Part shown: positions 26,479-36,713 of the stretch, one piece after another
How positions within the stretch are numbered: the stretch's first letter is position 1
How the letters are laid out: each line of letters starts with the position of its first letter
Assembly (NCBI GenBank): GCA_002342365.1
Contig: DDPV01000046.1
Span: 228 to 64,227 of the forward strand
DNA length: 64,000 nt
Direction: 5' to 3'
From: Burkholderiales bacterium UBA2459
GTDB taxonomy: Bacteria > Pseudomonadota > Gammaproteobacteria > Burkholderiales > Burkholderiaceae_E
Translations under genes and position numbers: made by a program
The notes under the pieces: model-generated
Seen by the model: the letters and a program-made list of their open reading frames with translations, nothing else
Databases searched by the model: none
Told to the model about the DNA's origin: nothing

Positions 26479-26520
26479 TCAAACACAGATCAGTCTTCAG
26501 ATTCTTCAAGGAACAGCAAC

Positions 26521-28470
26521 ATGGCAAAAATTATCGGTATTGACCTTGGAACAACCAATTCATGCCTTTCGGTGATGGAAGGCGGTACTGCAAAGGTGAT
26601 TGAAAACGCTGAAGGCGCAAGAACGACGCCTTCGATCGTGGCCTACATGGAAGACGGTGAAATTCTGGTCGGTGCGCCAGCCAAGCGGCAGGCGGTCACG
26701 AATCCGCGCAACACCTTGTACGCCGTCAAGCGCCTGATCGGTCGCAAGTTCGATGAACCCGAGGTGCAAAAGGACATCGGCCTGATGCCTTATGGCATCG
26801 TGAAGGCCGATAACGGCGATGCATGGGTACGAGTGCGCGAGGAACGGCTTGCGCCACCGCAAATCTCTGCCGAAGTCTTGCGCAAAATGAAAAAGACCGC
26901 CGAGGACTACCTGGGCGAGGAAGTCACCGAGGCTGTGATCACCGTGCCGGCTTACTTCAATGACAGTCAGCGTCAGGCTACCAAGGATGCCGGCCGGATT
27001 GCCGGGCTGGAAGTCAAGCGGATCATCAACGAACCCACCGCAGCCGCGCTCGCCTTCGGTCTGGACAAGGCAGGCGGTGCCGATCGCAAGATTGCTGTCT
27101 ACGACCTCGGTGGCGGCACCTTCGATGTGTCGATCATCGAGATCGCCGATGTCGACGGCGAAAAGCAGTTTGAAGTCTTGTCGACCAACGGTGACACCTT
27201 TTTGGGTGGCGAGGATTTCGACCAACGCATCATCGACTACATCATTGCGGAGTTCAAAAAAGAGCAGGGCGTTGATTTATCAAAGGACGTGCTGGCCCTG
27301 CAAAGGCTTAAGGAATCGGCAGAGAAAGCCAAAATCGAGCTGTCTTCGAGTCAACAGACCGAACTCAATTTGCCCTACATCACGGCTGATGCCAGTGGTC
27401 CCCGGCATTTGAATTTGAAGATGACCCGCGCAAAGCTCGAGTCATTGGTCGACGAGTTGGTTGATCGCACGATCGAACCTTGTCGTAAGGCCTTGAAAGA
27501 CGCCGGTTTGAAGACCGCAGATATTCACGATGTGATCCTTGTGGGCGGCATGACTCGCATGCCCAAGGTTCAGGAAAAGGTCAAAGAGTTTTTCGGACGC
27601 GATCCGCGTCGCGACGTCAACCCTGACGAAGCGGTCGCAGTCGGTGCTGCCATTCAGGGTGCGGTGCTTTCTGGCGATCGCAAAGATGTGCTCTTGCTCG
27701 ATGTCACGCCGCTTACCCTCGGCATTGAAACCCTGGGTGGTGTGATGACTGCAATGATCAAGCGCAACACCACCATTCCCACCAAGCATTCGCAAGTCTT
27801 CTCGACTGCCGAAGACAACCAGCCTGCGGTCACGATCAAGGTGTTTCAGGGCGAACGCGAGATTGCAACCGGCAATAAGATGCTGGGCGAATTCAATTTG
27901 GAGGGTATCTCGGCGGCACCGCGCGGTATGCCGCAAATCGAGGTGACCTTCGATATCGATGCCAACGGTATCTTGCATGTCTCGGCCAAAGACAAAAATA
28001 CCGGCAAGGAAAACAAAGTCACCATCAAGGCAAACTCCGGATTGTCTGAGGACGAAGTCCAGAAAATGGTGAAAGAAGCGGCCACTTACGCCGATGACGA
28101 TCGCAAGCGGGTTGAACTGGCCAATGCGCGTAATCAGGCCGATGCGATGATTCATTCGGTGAAAAAGTCGCTCGAAGAGCAGGGCGCAGGCCTTGAGTCG
28201 ACCGAGAAGGCACGCATCGAGGCTGCGATTGCCGAGGCTGAGCAGGCGATTCAATCCGATGATAAAGCGCAGATCGATGCAAAACTTGAGGCCTTGATGA
28301 AGGCTTCGGAAAAGCTTGCGCAAACAATGGCGGCCTCTCAACAAGCCGCAGCGGCCGCCGCCGCTGCCGGGGGTGCTGGGGCAGCGCAAGCGGGCGCCAA
28401 AGGCGCTGCGGGCGAGAAAAAAGATGAGGATGTGGTCGATGTAGACTTCAAGGAAGTCAAACGCGGCTGA
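26521..28470 (+). CDS. dnaK: Chaperone DnaK (Hsp70)
   Basis: A 649-residue Hsp70. The ATPase domain has [69 protein letters not shown] and [11 protein letters not shown]. The linker region [18 protein letters not shown] leads into the substrate domain and a C-terminal lid with an Ala/Gly-rich tail ending [14 protein letters not shown], similar to the usual EEVKD type end. AAGGAAC is placed eight bases before the ATG. dnaJ follows 21 bases on. Confidence 0.97.
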   Translation: MAKIIGIDLGTTNSCLSVMEGGTAKVIENAEGARTTPSIVAYMEDGEILVGAPAKRQAVTNPRNTLYAVKRLIGRKFDEPEVQKDIGLMPYGIVKADNGDAWVRVREERLAPPQISAEVLRKMKKTAEDYLGEEVTEAVITVPAYFNDSQRQATKDAGRIAGLEVKRIINEPTAAALAFGLDKAGGADRKIAVYDLGGGTFDVSIIEIADVDGEKQFEVLSTNGDTFLGGEDFDQRIIDYIIAEFKKEQGVDLSKDVLALQRLKESAEKAKIELSSSQQTELNLPYITADASGPRHLNLKMTRAKLESLVDELVDRTIEPCRKALKDAGLKTADIHDVILVGGMTRMPKVQEKVKEFFGRDPRRDVNPDEAVAVGAAIQGAVLSGDRKDVLLLDVTPLTLGIETLGGVMTAMIKRNTTIPTKHSQVFSTAEDNQPAVTIKVFQGEREIATGNKMLGEFNLEGISAAPRGMPQIEVTFDIDANGILHVSAKDKNTGKENKVTIKANSGLSEDEVQKMVKEAATYADDDRKRVELANARNQADAMIHSVKKSLEEQGAGLESTEKARIEAAIAEAEQAIQSDDKAQIDAKLEALMKASEKLAQTMAASQQAAAAAAAAGGAGAAQAGAKGAAGEKKDEDVVDVDFKEVKRG

Positions 28471-28491
28471 CCGGCCCGATGAAGGTAAACC

Positions 28492-29613
28492 ATGGCCAAA
28501 CGTGATTATTACGAGGTGCTTGGCGTTGCTAAGAATGGCAGCGACGATGACATCAAGAAGGCTTATCGGAAGCTGGCGATGAAGTTTCACCCGGATCGTA
28601 ATCCGGGTGACAAAACGGCTGAAGACAAGTTCAAGGAGCTCAACGAGGCCTACGCAGTACTTTCGGATGCGCAAAAGCGCGAGACCTACGATCGTTTCGG
28701 TCATGCGGGCCTTGATCCTTCTCAAGGCGGGGCGGGATTTGGGCGGGGCGGCGCTGATTTTGCCGACGTCTTTGGCGATATTTTTGGCGATATTTTTGGT
28801 GGTCGAGGTCAGCGCGGTGGCCGTAGTAATGTTTATCGCGGTGCCGATCTGCGCTACTCGATGGAAATCGGCCTTGAGCAGGCGGCGCGAGGCTTTGCAA
28901 CCGAGATCCGGGTGCCGTCCTGGGAAAAGTGCGAACTCTGCGCAGGTAGTGGCGCCAAACCCGGAACCAAACCAGAGACCTGTGGCACCTGCGGGGGCGC
29001 TGGTAATGTGCGCGCCCAACAAGGATTTTTCTCAATTCAGCAAACCTGCCCGACCTGCCATGGCACAGGCCGGATGATTCCCAACCCTTGCACAGCCTGC
29101 GATGGCGTGGGCCGCACAAAGCGCACCAAGACGCTTGAGGTGAAGATTCCCGCGGGTATTGACGATGGCATGCGGATACGCTCGTCTGGCAACGGCGAGC
29201 CCGGTGTCAACGGTGGACCAGCGGGTGACCTCTATGTTGAGATTCATGTGCGGGAACATCCGGTGTTTCAGCGTGATGGCGACGACTTGCATGTGGTGGT
29301 TCCGGTGCGCATGACGATGGCTGCGCTTGGTGGGCGCTTGAAGGTGCCAACACTCGATGGCAGCGTGGAAATTGATCTTCCAGAAGGCACGCAGCCTGGT
29401 CGTAAGCTGCGCCTTAAAGCCAAGGGGATCAAGGGTGTGCGCTCGCAGGAAGTGGGTGATTTGTATGCACATATCGAGATCGAAACACCGGTGCGATTGA
29501 CTGACCGCCAGCGTGAAATACTTGCGGAATTAGATCGGTCTTTATTGGATAACGACAGACACAGCCCGAAGGAAAAGTCCTGGACCGATAAGGTGAAGGA
29601 TTTTTTCAAATAA
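28492..29613 (+). CDS. dnaJ: Chaperone DnaJ (Hsp40)
   Basis: The 373-residue co-chaperone stimulates the DnaK ATPase. It has a J domain with HPD at residues 33-35, a Gly/Phe-rich stretch ([18 protein letters not shown]), and four zinc-finger repeats [32 protein letters not shown]. The C-terminal substrate domain includes [21 protein letters not shown]... style sequence, and the protein ends in a short charged tail. It shares a transcript with dnaK. No clear intrinsic terminator is seen in the 108 bases that follow. Confidence 0.97.
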   Translation: MAKRDYYEVLGVAKNGSDDDIKKAYRKLAMKFHPDRNPGDKTAEDKFKELNEAYAVLSDAQKRETYDRFGHAGLDPSQGGAGFGRGGADFADVFGDIFGDIFGGRGQRGGRSNVYRGADLRYSMEIGLEQAARGFATEIRVPSWEKCELCAGSGAKPGTKPETCGTCGGAGNVRAQQGFFSIQQTCPTCHGTGRMIPNPCTACDGVGRTKRTKTLEVKIPAGIDDGMRIRSSGNGEPGVNGGPAGDLYVEIHVREHPVFQRDGDDLHVVVPVRMTMAALGGRLKVPTLDGSVEIDLPEGTQPGRKLRLKAKGIKGVRSQEVGDLYAHIEIETPVRLTDRQREILAELDRSLLDNDRHSPKEKSWTDKVKDFFK

Positions 29614-29721
29614 GCTTTCCTTCGTTCGCAAGGTCTAAGCTATCGATGCCTCCCGGTGGGCGTCGCCCTAGCGTGATCGTGCGCTGCAAACGACTTCAAT
29701 CAGCGCGCTAACAGGCTCGCG

Positions 29722-30747
29722 CTACCAGGCCATCTGGGCGGTCATTGCCTTGCTGCCGTCCGCTTTTTGAATCGCGCACTCGGCCACAAGCCCCACATCT
29801 GGCGTGCCTGCGAACTCGGCCCTGAGCCCTGAGGTTAGCCTTTGTGTTTGAAGCATGTTTGCAAGCAGGCTGTCTTCAGGCATGACATCCGATTGACGTG
29901 ACAGAATTTCGATCACTTCACCGTCATAAACTGGCGACAGTGCCCGAAACGCGAAGTACGTTGGCCTTTGGCAGTTTGACTGGTACCAGGCAAGGGTTCC
30001 CATCAAACATGCCATCAAGGGGCCGTGCACAATCAATCCGGGATACTTCTCGATCTCAAGGCAATGGCGACGATCGTAGTGAATTTTGTGACTGTTAAAG
30101 CTAAGGGCCGAATAGCGAAACAACAAGACCTCATCGGGTTGCATGGTGCAGCGTACTTCCTTGGAGCCGCGCTTTTGCGCCTCGGCGCAGGCTTGTTGCA
30201 GCGTCATCGGCCACACCGGGGCCCGGTAGGGTCCGAGGGGAATTGGAGTATCGATCTGAGGAATATCACGATAAACGATGTCGTGCTCCTCTGAAAGAAC
30301 GAGCCTTGTGTCGCGTTTCCACTGATGGCCGACGGTAACGAAGACAAGGCTGCCGCTGCGACCCGTTTTCGACTCAACGGAGACCACCCTTGACTCGCGG
30401 TTGATCGGATCTCCAATCCGGAAGTCATCATGCCAATGCAGTCGGCTTCCAGCCCACATGCGACGCGGCAAAGGAACCGGTGGCAGAAAGCCGCCCCTTG
30501 CGCTGTGTCCGTCGGGCCCGGCCTGATGCATTGCACTGATCGGGGTAGCGAAGCACCAGTGCCAAAGCGGCGGCAAGACGTTGTTTGCGACAAAGCGGTG
30601 GTGATCAAGATCAAAGCTTGCTGCAAGTTGTTGCACCCTTTGTACTTCGACACAATCGCTTGCCACTTCGGTGCGACCCAGCCAGGCTCTGAGCGCTTGC
30701 AGATCAACTGGCAGACTTGGGGTTTGCATAGTGCTGGCTTGGTTCAT
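29722..30747 (-). CDS. FAS1-like dehydratase, mesaconyl-C4-CoA or itaconyl-CoA hydratase type
   Basis: A 341-residue double hot-dog hydratase. The N-terminal half carries GGFLPPVPLPRRMWAGSRL. The C-terminal half has the MaoC-type catalytic stretch RYSALSFNSHKIHYDRRHC and YPGLIVHGPLMACLM, as in mesaconyl-C4-CoA hydratase. The reaction would be reversible hydration of mesaconyl- or itaconyl-CoA to citramalyl-CoA. The start ATG shares one base with the crotonase stop, so the two are coupled. A neighbouring citramalyl-CoA lyase is absent, so the exact substrate is open. Confidence 0.75.
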   Translation of the reverse strand: MNQASTMQTPSLPVDLQALRAWLGRTEVASDCVEVQRVQQLAASFDLDHHRFVANNVLPPLWHWCFATPISAMHQAGPDGHSARGGFLPPVPLPRRMWAGSRLHWHDDFRIGDPINRESRVVSVESKTGRSGSLVFVTVGHQWKRDTRLVLSEEHDIVYRDIPQIDTPIPLGPYRAPVWPMTLQQACAEAQKRGSKEVRCTMQPDEVLLFRYSALSFNSHKIHYDRRHCLEIEKYPGLIVHGPLMACLMGTLAWYQSNCQRPTYFAFRALSPVYDGEVIEILSRQSDVMPEDSLLANMLQTQRLTSGLRAEFAGTPDVGLVAECAIQKADGSKAMTAQMAW

Positions 30748-31544
30748 CAGTAACCCTTGAATTGAGCGGCTCGACGCTCTTTGAAAGAGGCAACGCCCTC
30801 GGCTGCGTCCTGTGTTGAGGCAAGCTTTGATTGCAGGCTTTGCAAGTCTTCAATGGCGCTGGCGCGTCCCGCCTCCACGGACTTGAGCAGATTTGCACGG
30901 CTTGCAATCACAGCCAGCGGTGCATTAGCAGCGATCAGGATGGCCAAAGTCCTGGCCCGGTCCTGGAGTTTCGCTGCCGGGACGACCTCTTGCACATAAC
31001 CGGCACGCAATGCTTCTTGTGCACCAAATTCGCCTGCGACCAGCAAGTGGTAAAGCGCTGTGCCGCTGCCAGCGCGCTCAGCCATTCGGATGGTTGCACC
31101 GCCGGTGGCCATGATCCCGCGCTTGACCTCGAGTTGCGAAAAGCGGCAGTTGTCAGCCGCAACGACCATATCAGCGGCCAGCATCAGTTCGATGCCTAGC
31201 GTGAAGCAAATCCCTTGCACCGCAGCAACCACCGGTTTGCTTCGACGCGGCTCGCGCAAATCGAATGGATCGATCAGATCGGGCGGCCACATCGATCGAC
31301 CTTCGCGCATTGCATCGGCCCATCGAGGAAGGTCTAGACCTGCGGTGAAATGATCGCCTGCGGCGCACAGCAGAGCCACACGCAGATCGGGATCCTTCTC
31401 AAGGCGGCTGTAGGCCTGCGCAAGCGCGAGCCCCATTTCCGGAGTGAAGCCGTTTCGCTTTTCGGGCCGATTCAAACGGATGATGAGGAGATGGCCATCA
31501 GCGATGGCGTCCACGCGGCCTGCGTCGGGCTGCTGTACTTCCAA
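30747..31544 (-). CDS. Enoyl-CoA hydratase/isomerase family (crotonase) protein
   Basis: This 265-residue crotonase-fold protein shows LIIRLNRPEKRNGFTPEM at the N-terminus, the oxyanion-hole regions CAAGDHFTAGLDLPRW and VAAVQGICFTLGIELMLAAD, and FSQLEVKRGIMATGGATI. The usual pair of catalytic Glu of hydratases is not clearly in place (one Glu in LEVKRG), so it may be an isomerase or hydrolase. The start is a TTG (31542-31544) with an excellent AAGGAG six bases upstream. It is coupled to the hydratase gene that follows and divergent from hemL. Confidence 0.8.
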   Translation of the reverse strand: MEVQQPDAGRVDAIADGHLLIIRLNRPEKRNGFTPEMGLALAQAYSRLEKDPDLRVALLCAAGDHFTAGLDLPRWADAMREGRSMWPPDLIDPFDLREPRRSKPVVAAVQGICFTLGIELMLAADMVVAADNCRFSQLEVKRGIMATGGATIRMAERAGSGTALYHLLVAGEFGAQEALRAGYVQEVVPAAKLQDRARTLAILIAANAPLAVIASRANLLKSVEAGRASAIEDLQSLQSKLASTQDAAEGVASFKERRAAQFKGY

Positions 31545-31655
31545 AGCGATCTCCTTGCTTGGGTCGGCTGATCTGAAAACGCGCTATTCTCGTCGCATCG
31601 ACAGGTAGCAGGCAAGCCAGGCGCGCCTCTAAGGGTCCGATAAGCGAGGGGAGTG

Positions 31656-32978
31656 ATGCAAATGACAACACGCAGTAATGCGCAAGAGTTCGCCAGAGCC
31701 CAGCAAAGCCTGGTCGGTGGCGTCAACAGTGCTGTTCGCGCTTTTAGAGCGGTGGGTGGCACGCCACGATTTATCGACCGAGCGCAAGGCGCCTACATGT
31801 GGGATGTTGAGGGTAAACGCTATATTGACTATCTTGGTTCCTGGGGCCCCATGATCGTGGGCCAGGCGCATCCGGTGGTGGTCAGAGCCGTTCAGGAGGC
31901 TGCTTTAAGGGGGCTGTCCTACGGTGCGCCCAACGTGATGGAAACCGAGTTAGCCGAGCGCATGAAGCAAATCCATCCGCATATGGAGCGGGTGCGATTC
32001 ACCAGCTCGGGAACCGAGGCTGCGATGTCTGCGCTTCGACTGGCGCGCGGTGCAACCGGTCGCACCAAAATCCTCAAGTTTGAAGGCTGTTATCACGGCA
32101 CGGCCGATAGCTTGCTCGTGAAGGCCGGCTCGGGTGCGCTGGCTTTTGGCACACCCAGTTCGGCTGGCGTTCCGGCCGATCTCGCTCAGCACACCTTGGT
32201 TGCAAGTTATAACGATTTGCCGAGTGTGCAAGCGCTTTTTGATCAATATCCGGGTGCGATTGCCTGTGTGATGGTCGAGCCTTTGCCTGGCAACATGAAT
32301 TTGATGATGCCAGAGCCGGGGTTTCTTGAGGGCTTGCAGTCGCTGTGCCGTCGCGACGGCGCATTGTTGATTTTCGATGAAGTGATGAGCGGCTTTCGCG
32401 TTGCCTTGGGCGGAGCTCAGGAAGTGACAGGCATCACGCCCGATGTGTCAGCCTTTGGCAAGGTCATTGGCGGCGGTATGCCGGTGGGCGCTTTCGGCGG
32501 CCCGGCGGCTGTGATGGAGCATATGGCGCCCCTGGGACCGGTTTATCAGGCAGGCACCTTATCGGGTAACCCGATTGCGATGGCTGCCGGGCTTGCAACG
32601 CTTGACTTGATACAGACAGCAGGATTTTTTGAGGCACTGTCAGCGAAAACATCGCATCTGATTCAAGGGCTCAGCGATGCTGCTGCACATCACAAGCTTG
32701 CCTTCAGCGCTCGCAGCGTGGGCGGTATGGCCGGTATGTATTTCATGTCGAAGGCGCCGCGAAATTTTGCGGAAATTCAGACGCAGGACAGCGACGCGTT
32801 CAAGCGCTTTTTTCACCGCATGCTCGAGCAAGGCGTTTACTTTCCGCCTTCGACGGTAGAGGCGTTTTTCACCTCATCTGCGCTCAGCGACGGGGACATC
32901 GATTTCACCGTGCAAGCAGCCGAGCGTGCTTTTGCTCAGGAGGCGGCCTCGCCACCGATGCCGCTAGCGACCCAGTGA
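31656..32978 (+). CDS. hemL: Glutamate-1-semialdehyde 2,1-aminomutase
   Basis: A PLP enzyme (440 residues) making 5-aminolevulinate for heme from glutamate-1-semialdehyde. It shows [91 protein letters not shown] and the PLP Lys in [14 protein letters not shown] (Lys269). ATG 31656 follows GAGGG by five bases; a GTG directly before it is also possible. The last 43 bases overlap fabI on the other strand. Confidence 0.95.
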   Translation: MQMTTRSNAQEFARAQQSLVGGVNSAVRAFRAVGGTPRFIDRAQGAYMWDVEGKRYIDYLGSWGPMIVGQAHPVVVRAVQEAALRGLSYGAPNVMETELAERMKQIHPHMERVRFTSSGTEAAMSALRLARGATGRTKILKFEGCYHGTADSLLVKAGSGALAFGTPSSAGVPADLAQHTLVASYNDLPSVQALFDQYPGAIACVMVEPLPGNMNLMMPEPGFLEGLQSLCRRDGALLIFDEVMSGFRVALGGAQEVTGITPDVSAFGKVIGGGMPVGAFGGPAAVMEHMAPLGPVYQAGTLSGNPIAMAAGLATLDLIQTAGFFEALSAKTSHLIQGLSDAAAHHKLAFSARSVGGMAGMYFMSKAPRNFAEIQTQDSDAFKRFFHRMLEQGVYFPPSTVEAFFTSSALSDGDIDFTVQAAERAFAQEAASPPMPLATQ

Positions 32979-33733
32979 AAGCCGCCGTCAACATACAGTA
33001 TCTCGCCAGTCATCGCGCGGGAGAGATCAGAAAGTAAGAAAGCCGCGACATTGCCCACATCCTCAAGGTCCACATTGCGCCGGATTGGCGCATGCTGCTG
33101 GACATGTTCTAGAATCTTCGAAAAGCCCTTGATGCCGCTTGCTGCAAGCGTCTTGATGGGTCCGGCCGAAATCGCATTCACGCGCACACCTTGAGGGCTG
33201 AGCGATCCGGCAAGATATCGAACGCCGGCTTCCAGGCTTGCTTTTGCCAAACCCATCGTATTGTAGTTGGGCACCATGCGCTCGGCTCCAAGATAAGACA
33301 GGGTCACGACCGATGAGGGCGCTTTGACGAGCATCGATTGCGCCTGCTTGCAAACCGCAATCAGGCTGTAGGAGGACACATCGTGGGCGATGCGAAAGGC
33401 CTCGCGTGATACGCCCTCCAGAAAATCGCCGGCAATAGCCTCGCGCGGCGCAAAGGCAATCGCATGCACCAGGCCATCGAGACGGTCCCAGTCAAGCGCA
33501 AGCCTTTCAAAAAGACTTGCAATTGCCGCATCATCGCTCACATCGCAGGGATACAGCCTATCGCTTCCGAGTGTTTGCGCCAGATCCTTCACCCGTTGTT
33601 CAAAGCGTTCGTTTTGGTAGGTGAATGCCAGCCTTGCACCTTGTGCAGCGCATGATTTGGCTATGCCATAAGCAATGGAACGGTTTGACAACACGCCCAT
33701 GATTAAAATCTTTTTGTCTTGTAGCAAACCCAT
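32936..33733 (-). CDS. fabI: Enoyl-[acyl-carrier-protein] reductase (NADH)
   Basis: The 265-residue SDR-family enzyme does the last reduction in fatty-acid elongation. It has the N-terminal [25 protein letters not shown], the catalytic [19 protein letters not shown] (Tyr and Lys spaced by six, as in FabI) and [13 protein letters not shown]. The C-terminus continues past [10 protein letters not shown] with GGEAAS, a few residues longer than usual, and this extra end is what overlaps hemL. It is the target class of triclosan-type inhibitors. Confidence 0.94.
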   Translation of the reverse strand: MGLLQDKKILIMGVLSNRSIAYGIAKSCAAQGARLAFTYQNERFEQRVKDLAQTLGSDRLYPCDVSDDAAIASLFERLALDWDRLDGLVHAIAFAPREAIAGDFLEGVSREAFRIAHDVSSYSLIAVCKQAQSMLVKAPSSVVTLSYLGAERMVPNYNTMGLAKASLEAGVRYLAGSLSPQGVRVNAISAGPIKTLAASGIKGFSKILEHVQQHAPIRRNVDLEDVGNVAAFLLSDLSRAMTGEILYVDGGFHWVASGIGGEAAS

Positions 33734-33927
33734 TTAACACTCCGGAAGCGATTGTGAAGAGGGTAGCCGAAGCATACGCTGTGCGGGTCAGGCTCACTTC
33801 GCTTGCATCCGCAACGCTTAACGCTAAACTCCGCTTAAGGGTGGCTGCCAACTGATCCGAGCCTAAGCTGCGGGTGCTTTGAGCAAACCTGGGGTGCCTG
33901 ATCATGTTTGATTGAAACGGAGCGAAT

Positions 33928-35772
33928 TTGTTCAAGCCTGCTTTTTTCGGACCCGAACCCTGCCGAGACCTTGTCCGGGCGCTGAGGGCAAGCCTGTTTG
34001 TCTGGTTGCGCTTGGGCAGCTTCATGCTTGCTCTGCTGCCCTGGGTCTCGCAGGCCACGTCCAATCCTGCTGACCCCAAAAAAGTTCTGAAAATTGCTTT
34101 TCCGATAGCTGAGTCAGGATTTGATCCGGTGCGTGTGAATGATCTGTATTCCAATACCGTCACCCATGCGCTCTTTCATACCTTGGTGACCTGGGACTGG
34201 ATGGCAAAGCCCGCAAGGCTTGTTCCTTATGCGGCTGAGCGCATGCCGGAATTGAGCGAAGACGGCACAAGTTATACCTTTCGTATCCGCAAAGGCCTGC
34301 TATTTACGCCTGATGCGGCTTTCAAGGGTAAGCGGCGCGAACTCACCGCGGCTGATTTTGCCTACACCTTGAAGCGTCACGCCGATCCCAAGACCCGCTC
34401 GCCGCAGCTATCCGATCTTGAAGACAAGATTCTTGGCTTTGCCGAAGCAAACAAAGCTGCGGTTGCCTCCGGGCAGTTTGACTACGATGCGGAAATACCC
34501 GGAATACAGGTTCTGGATCGCTATACCTTGCGTATCAAACTGATACGACGCGAGCGAAATTTTCTGACCTTGCTTGCCAATCCCTACGCAGGTGGCATGG
34601 CCCGCGAGGTTGTCGACCACTACGGCCTGGAGGCCGTGATGTCCAACCCGGTCGGAACCGGACCTTATCGGATTGAAAAATGGGTGCGCGGTTCCAAAAT
34701 CATTCTGGCGGCCAATCCGGACTTTCCCGCTTTCACATGGGATTTTGAACCCACGCCGGGCGACGAAGTCGATCAACGAGTTGCTGCGCAAATGCGAGGG
34801 CGCACGATGCCGCAAATTGGCAAAGTCGAAATCAGCATCATTGAAGAGCCCCAGTCGGCCTGGCTTGCTTTTAGCAGCAAGTCCATCGACAGCATCGCAG
34901 TACCACCTTCGTTCATCGAAAAAGCGCTCGATGCCAACAACCGCTTGTTACCCAACTGGGTCGACCAAGGGGTTGGGATGTATCGCTCGGTTGAACCTGA
35001 TATTCGCTACCAGTTCTTCAACCTGAAAGATCCGGTGATTGGAGGCTATAGCAAAGAGAAAATCGCCCTGCGTCGCGCCATCATCATGGGTTACGATGTT
35101 GATGAGGAAATCCGGGTGATTCGCAAGAATCAGGCGGTCAAAGCCGAACAAATGGTGGCGCCCGTGATACCGGGCCACGACCCGAACTACCGCAGCATTG
35201 TCCGCTACGATCCGGGACTTGCAAACGCCTTGCTAGACCAATTCAATTATCGAAAGGGCGCTGACGGTTATCGGAATCAGCCCGACGGAAAGCCCTTGGT
35301 GTTTACGATTTATTCCACCACCAATTCGATCGACCGTGAACGTGATGAGTTATGGAAACGTTCGATGGACAGGATCGGGGTGCGGCTTGAGGTTAAAAAA
35401 GACAAGTTTCCCGAGTTGCTCAAACAGGGTAAGCAGTGTCAGATTCCCTCCTGGGCGCTTGGCTGGACGCGATCCTCCGAATCGGAGTTCGTGATGAAGC
35501 TGCTTTCATCGAAAACGATTGGCCAGAACAATTACGCTTGTTTTGAATCCAAAGCCTACGACCAGTATTTCGAGGATTTGAAGCGCTTGCCTGACGGACC
35601 CGAACGCACCAGGGTGTTACACAATATGTATCGTCTGATGGAAGTTTATGGCGTGTTGGGCCTGAGTTCAACATCGATTGCCACCCGCTTGCATCATCCC
35701 TGGGTTGAAGGTTATCGCAAACACCCTTTGCTGCTTTCTGATTTTCACCTGATGGATATTCGTAAGCCTTAA
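33928..35772 (+). CDS. Peptide ABC transporter substrate-binding protein (family 5), system 1
   Basis: A 614-residue periplasmic solute-binding protein of the dipeptide/oligopeptide class. After an export segment (WLRLGSFMLALLPWVSQA) come KVLKIAFPIAESGFDPVRVNDLYSN in pieces typical of SBP family 5, LTAADFAYTLKRHADP, NPVGTGPYRIEKWVRGS and ALRRAIIMGYDVDEEI. The start is TTG (33928-33930) with GGAG five bases upstream; no better ATG precedes the signal segment. First gene of a 12-kb, eight-gene row. Oligopeptides are the likely cargo, but family members also carry heme, nickel or antibiotics. Confidence 0.87.
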   Translation: MFKPAFFGPEPCRDLVRALRASLFVWLRLGSFMLALLPWVSQATSNPADPKKVLKIAFPIAESGFDPVRVNDLYSNTVTHALFHTLVTWDWMAKPARLVPYAAERMPELSEDGTSYTFRIRKGLLFTPDAAFKGKRRELTAADFAYTLKRHADPKTRSPQLSDLEDKILGFAEANKAAVASGQFDYDAEIPGIQVLDRYTLRIKLIRRERNFLTLLANPYAGGMAREVVDHYGLEAVMSNPVGTGPYRIEKWVRGSKIILAANPDFPAFTWDFEPTPGDEVDQRVAAQMRGRTMPQIGKVEISIIEEPQSAWLAFSSKSIDSIAVPPSFIEKALDANNRLLPNWVDQGVGMYRSVEPDIRYQFFNLKDPVIGGYSKEKIALRRAIIMGYDVDEEIRVIRKNQAVKAEQMVAPVIPGHDPNYRSIVRYDPGLANALLDQFNYRKGADGYRNQPDGKPLVFTIYSTTNSIDRERDELWKRSMDRIGVRLEVKKDKFPELLKQGKQCQIPSWALGWTRSSESEFVMKLLSSKTIGQNNYACFESKAYDQYFEDLKRLPDGPERTRVLHNMYRLMEVYGVLGLSSTSIATRLHHPWVEGYRKHPLLLSDFHLMDIRKP

Positions 35773-35774
35773 AC

Positions 35775-36713
35775 ATGCTTGGCTATGTGATCCGACGCCT
35801 CTGGCAAATGATTCCCACCATGGCCGGCGTGATTCTTCTGGTTTTTGTATTGTTCAATTGGGTGGGTGGCGATCCAGCCTATGTGCTTGCCGGCCTGATG
35901 TCGAGTCAGGAGCAAATCGCCAGTATCCGAAAAGAGCTCGGCCTTGATGAGCCGATGCACAGGCAGCTGTGGATCTTTGTGCAACAGGTTGTTTTTTTCG
36001 ATTTTGGGACGAGCTGGACCACCGGCGAGAAGGTTTCACAGATTTTCGCCACGCGCCTGCCCGCCTCATTGACCGTGGTGGGTCCGCTGCTTGTGATTGA
36101 GACGCTGATTGGGGTGGTGATCGCGGTCGCGGTTGCATGGCTTCGCGGCACATGGATCGATCGCGGCGTGATGATGTTATGCACCCTGGGGATGTCGGTC
36201 AGCATTCTGGTTTTTATCATTGTCGGTCAGTATTGGCTCGCTTACCGTTTGAACTGGTTTCCGGTTCAAGGCTGGGGTGACACGCTAAGCAATAATTTGC
36301 TGGTCTATGCGCCCCTGCCGATTTTGCTTGGACTTGTGGTGAGCATTGCGCCCAACACGCGCCTATTTCGCAGCTTTATCCTCGATGAAATCGATCAGGA
36401 TTATGTGCGTACTGCGCGAGCCAAAGGGATGAACGAGATCCGCGTGATGTTTATTCATGTGTTGCGCAATGCTCTGATTCCGGTGATTACCTTTGTGGTC
36501 TCAAACCTGCCCGGCTTGCTGCTGGGTGCATTTTTGCTGGAACGCTTTTTCGGGATTCCGGGGGTTGGTCGGGAGATCATTCTGGCGGTTGAGCGCAGCG
36601 ACTTTCCGGTGATCAAGGCGGTCACCGTGTATGTGGCGCTTGCCACCATGATCTTCAACCTCATCGGGGACTTGCTCTATCGGCTTGCCGACCCCAGGAT
36701 TCAGTTGAAATGA
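35775..36713 (+). CDS. Peptide ABC transporter permease (DppB-like), system 1
   Basis: A 312-residue permease with six predicted helices. It starts LGYVIRRLWQMIPTMAGVILLVF, the standard DppB/OppB opening, and has the ATPase-contact EAA loop DYVRTARAKGMNEIRVMFIH followed by NALIPVITF. It ends VYVALATMIFNLIGDLLYRLADPRI, also typical. It starts two bases after the binding-protein stop and overlaps the next permease by four bases (ATGA). With the following permease it forms the channel of system 1. Confidence 0.92.
   Translation: MLGYVIRRLWQMIPTMAGVILLVFVLFNWVGGDPAYVLAGLMSSQEQIASIRKELGLDEPMHRQLWIFVQQVVFFDFGTSWTTGEKVSQIFATRLPASLTVVGPLLVIETLIGVVIAVAVAWLRGTWIDRGVMMLCTLGMSVSILVFIIVGQYWLAYRLNWFPVQGWGDTLSNNLLVYAPLPILLGLVVSIAPNTRLFRSFILDEIDQDYVRTARAKGMNEIRVMFIHVLRNALIPVITFVVSNLPGLLLGAFLLERFFGIPGVGREIILAVERSDFPVIKAVTVYVALATMIFNLIGDLLYRLADPRIQLK

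Noticed and set aside
23189..26520. CIRCE element near hrcA, grpE or dnaK
   Set aside because: No TTAGCACTC-N9-GAGTGCTAA-like pair found in the gaps; the palindrome at 25434-25456 has a different sequence and spacing.
27442..29022. Long open frame (526 codons) on the minus strand across dnaK and dnaJ
   Set aside because: It is antisense to two certain chaperone genes, has no recognisable motifs, and arises from biased codon use.
29658..29668. GGGCG-T-CGCCC after dnaJ as a terminator
   Set aside because: The loop would be one base and no T-run follows on either strand.
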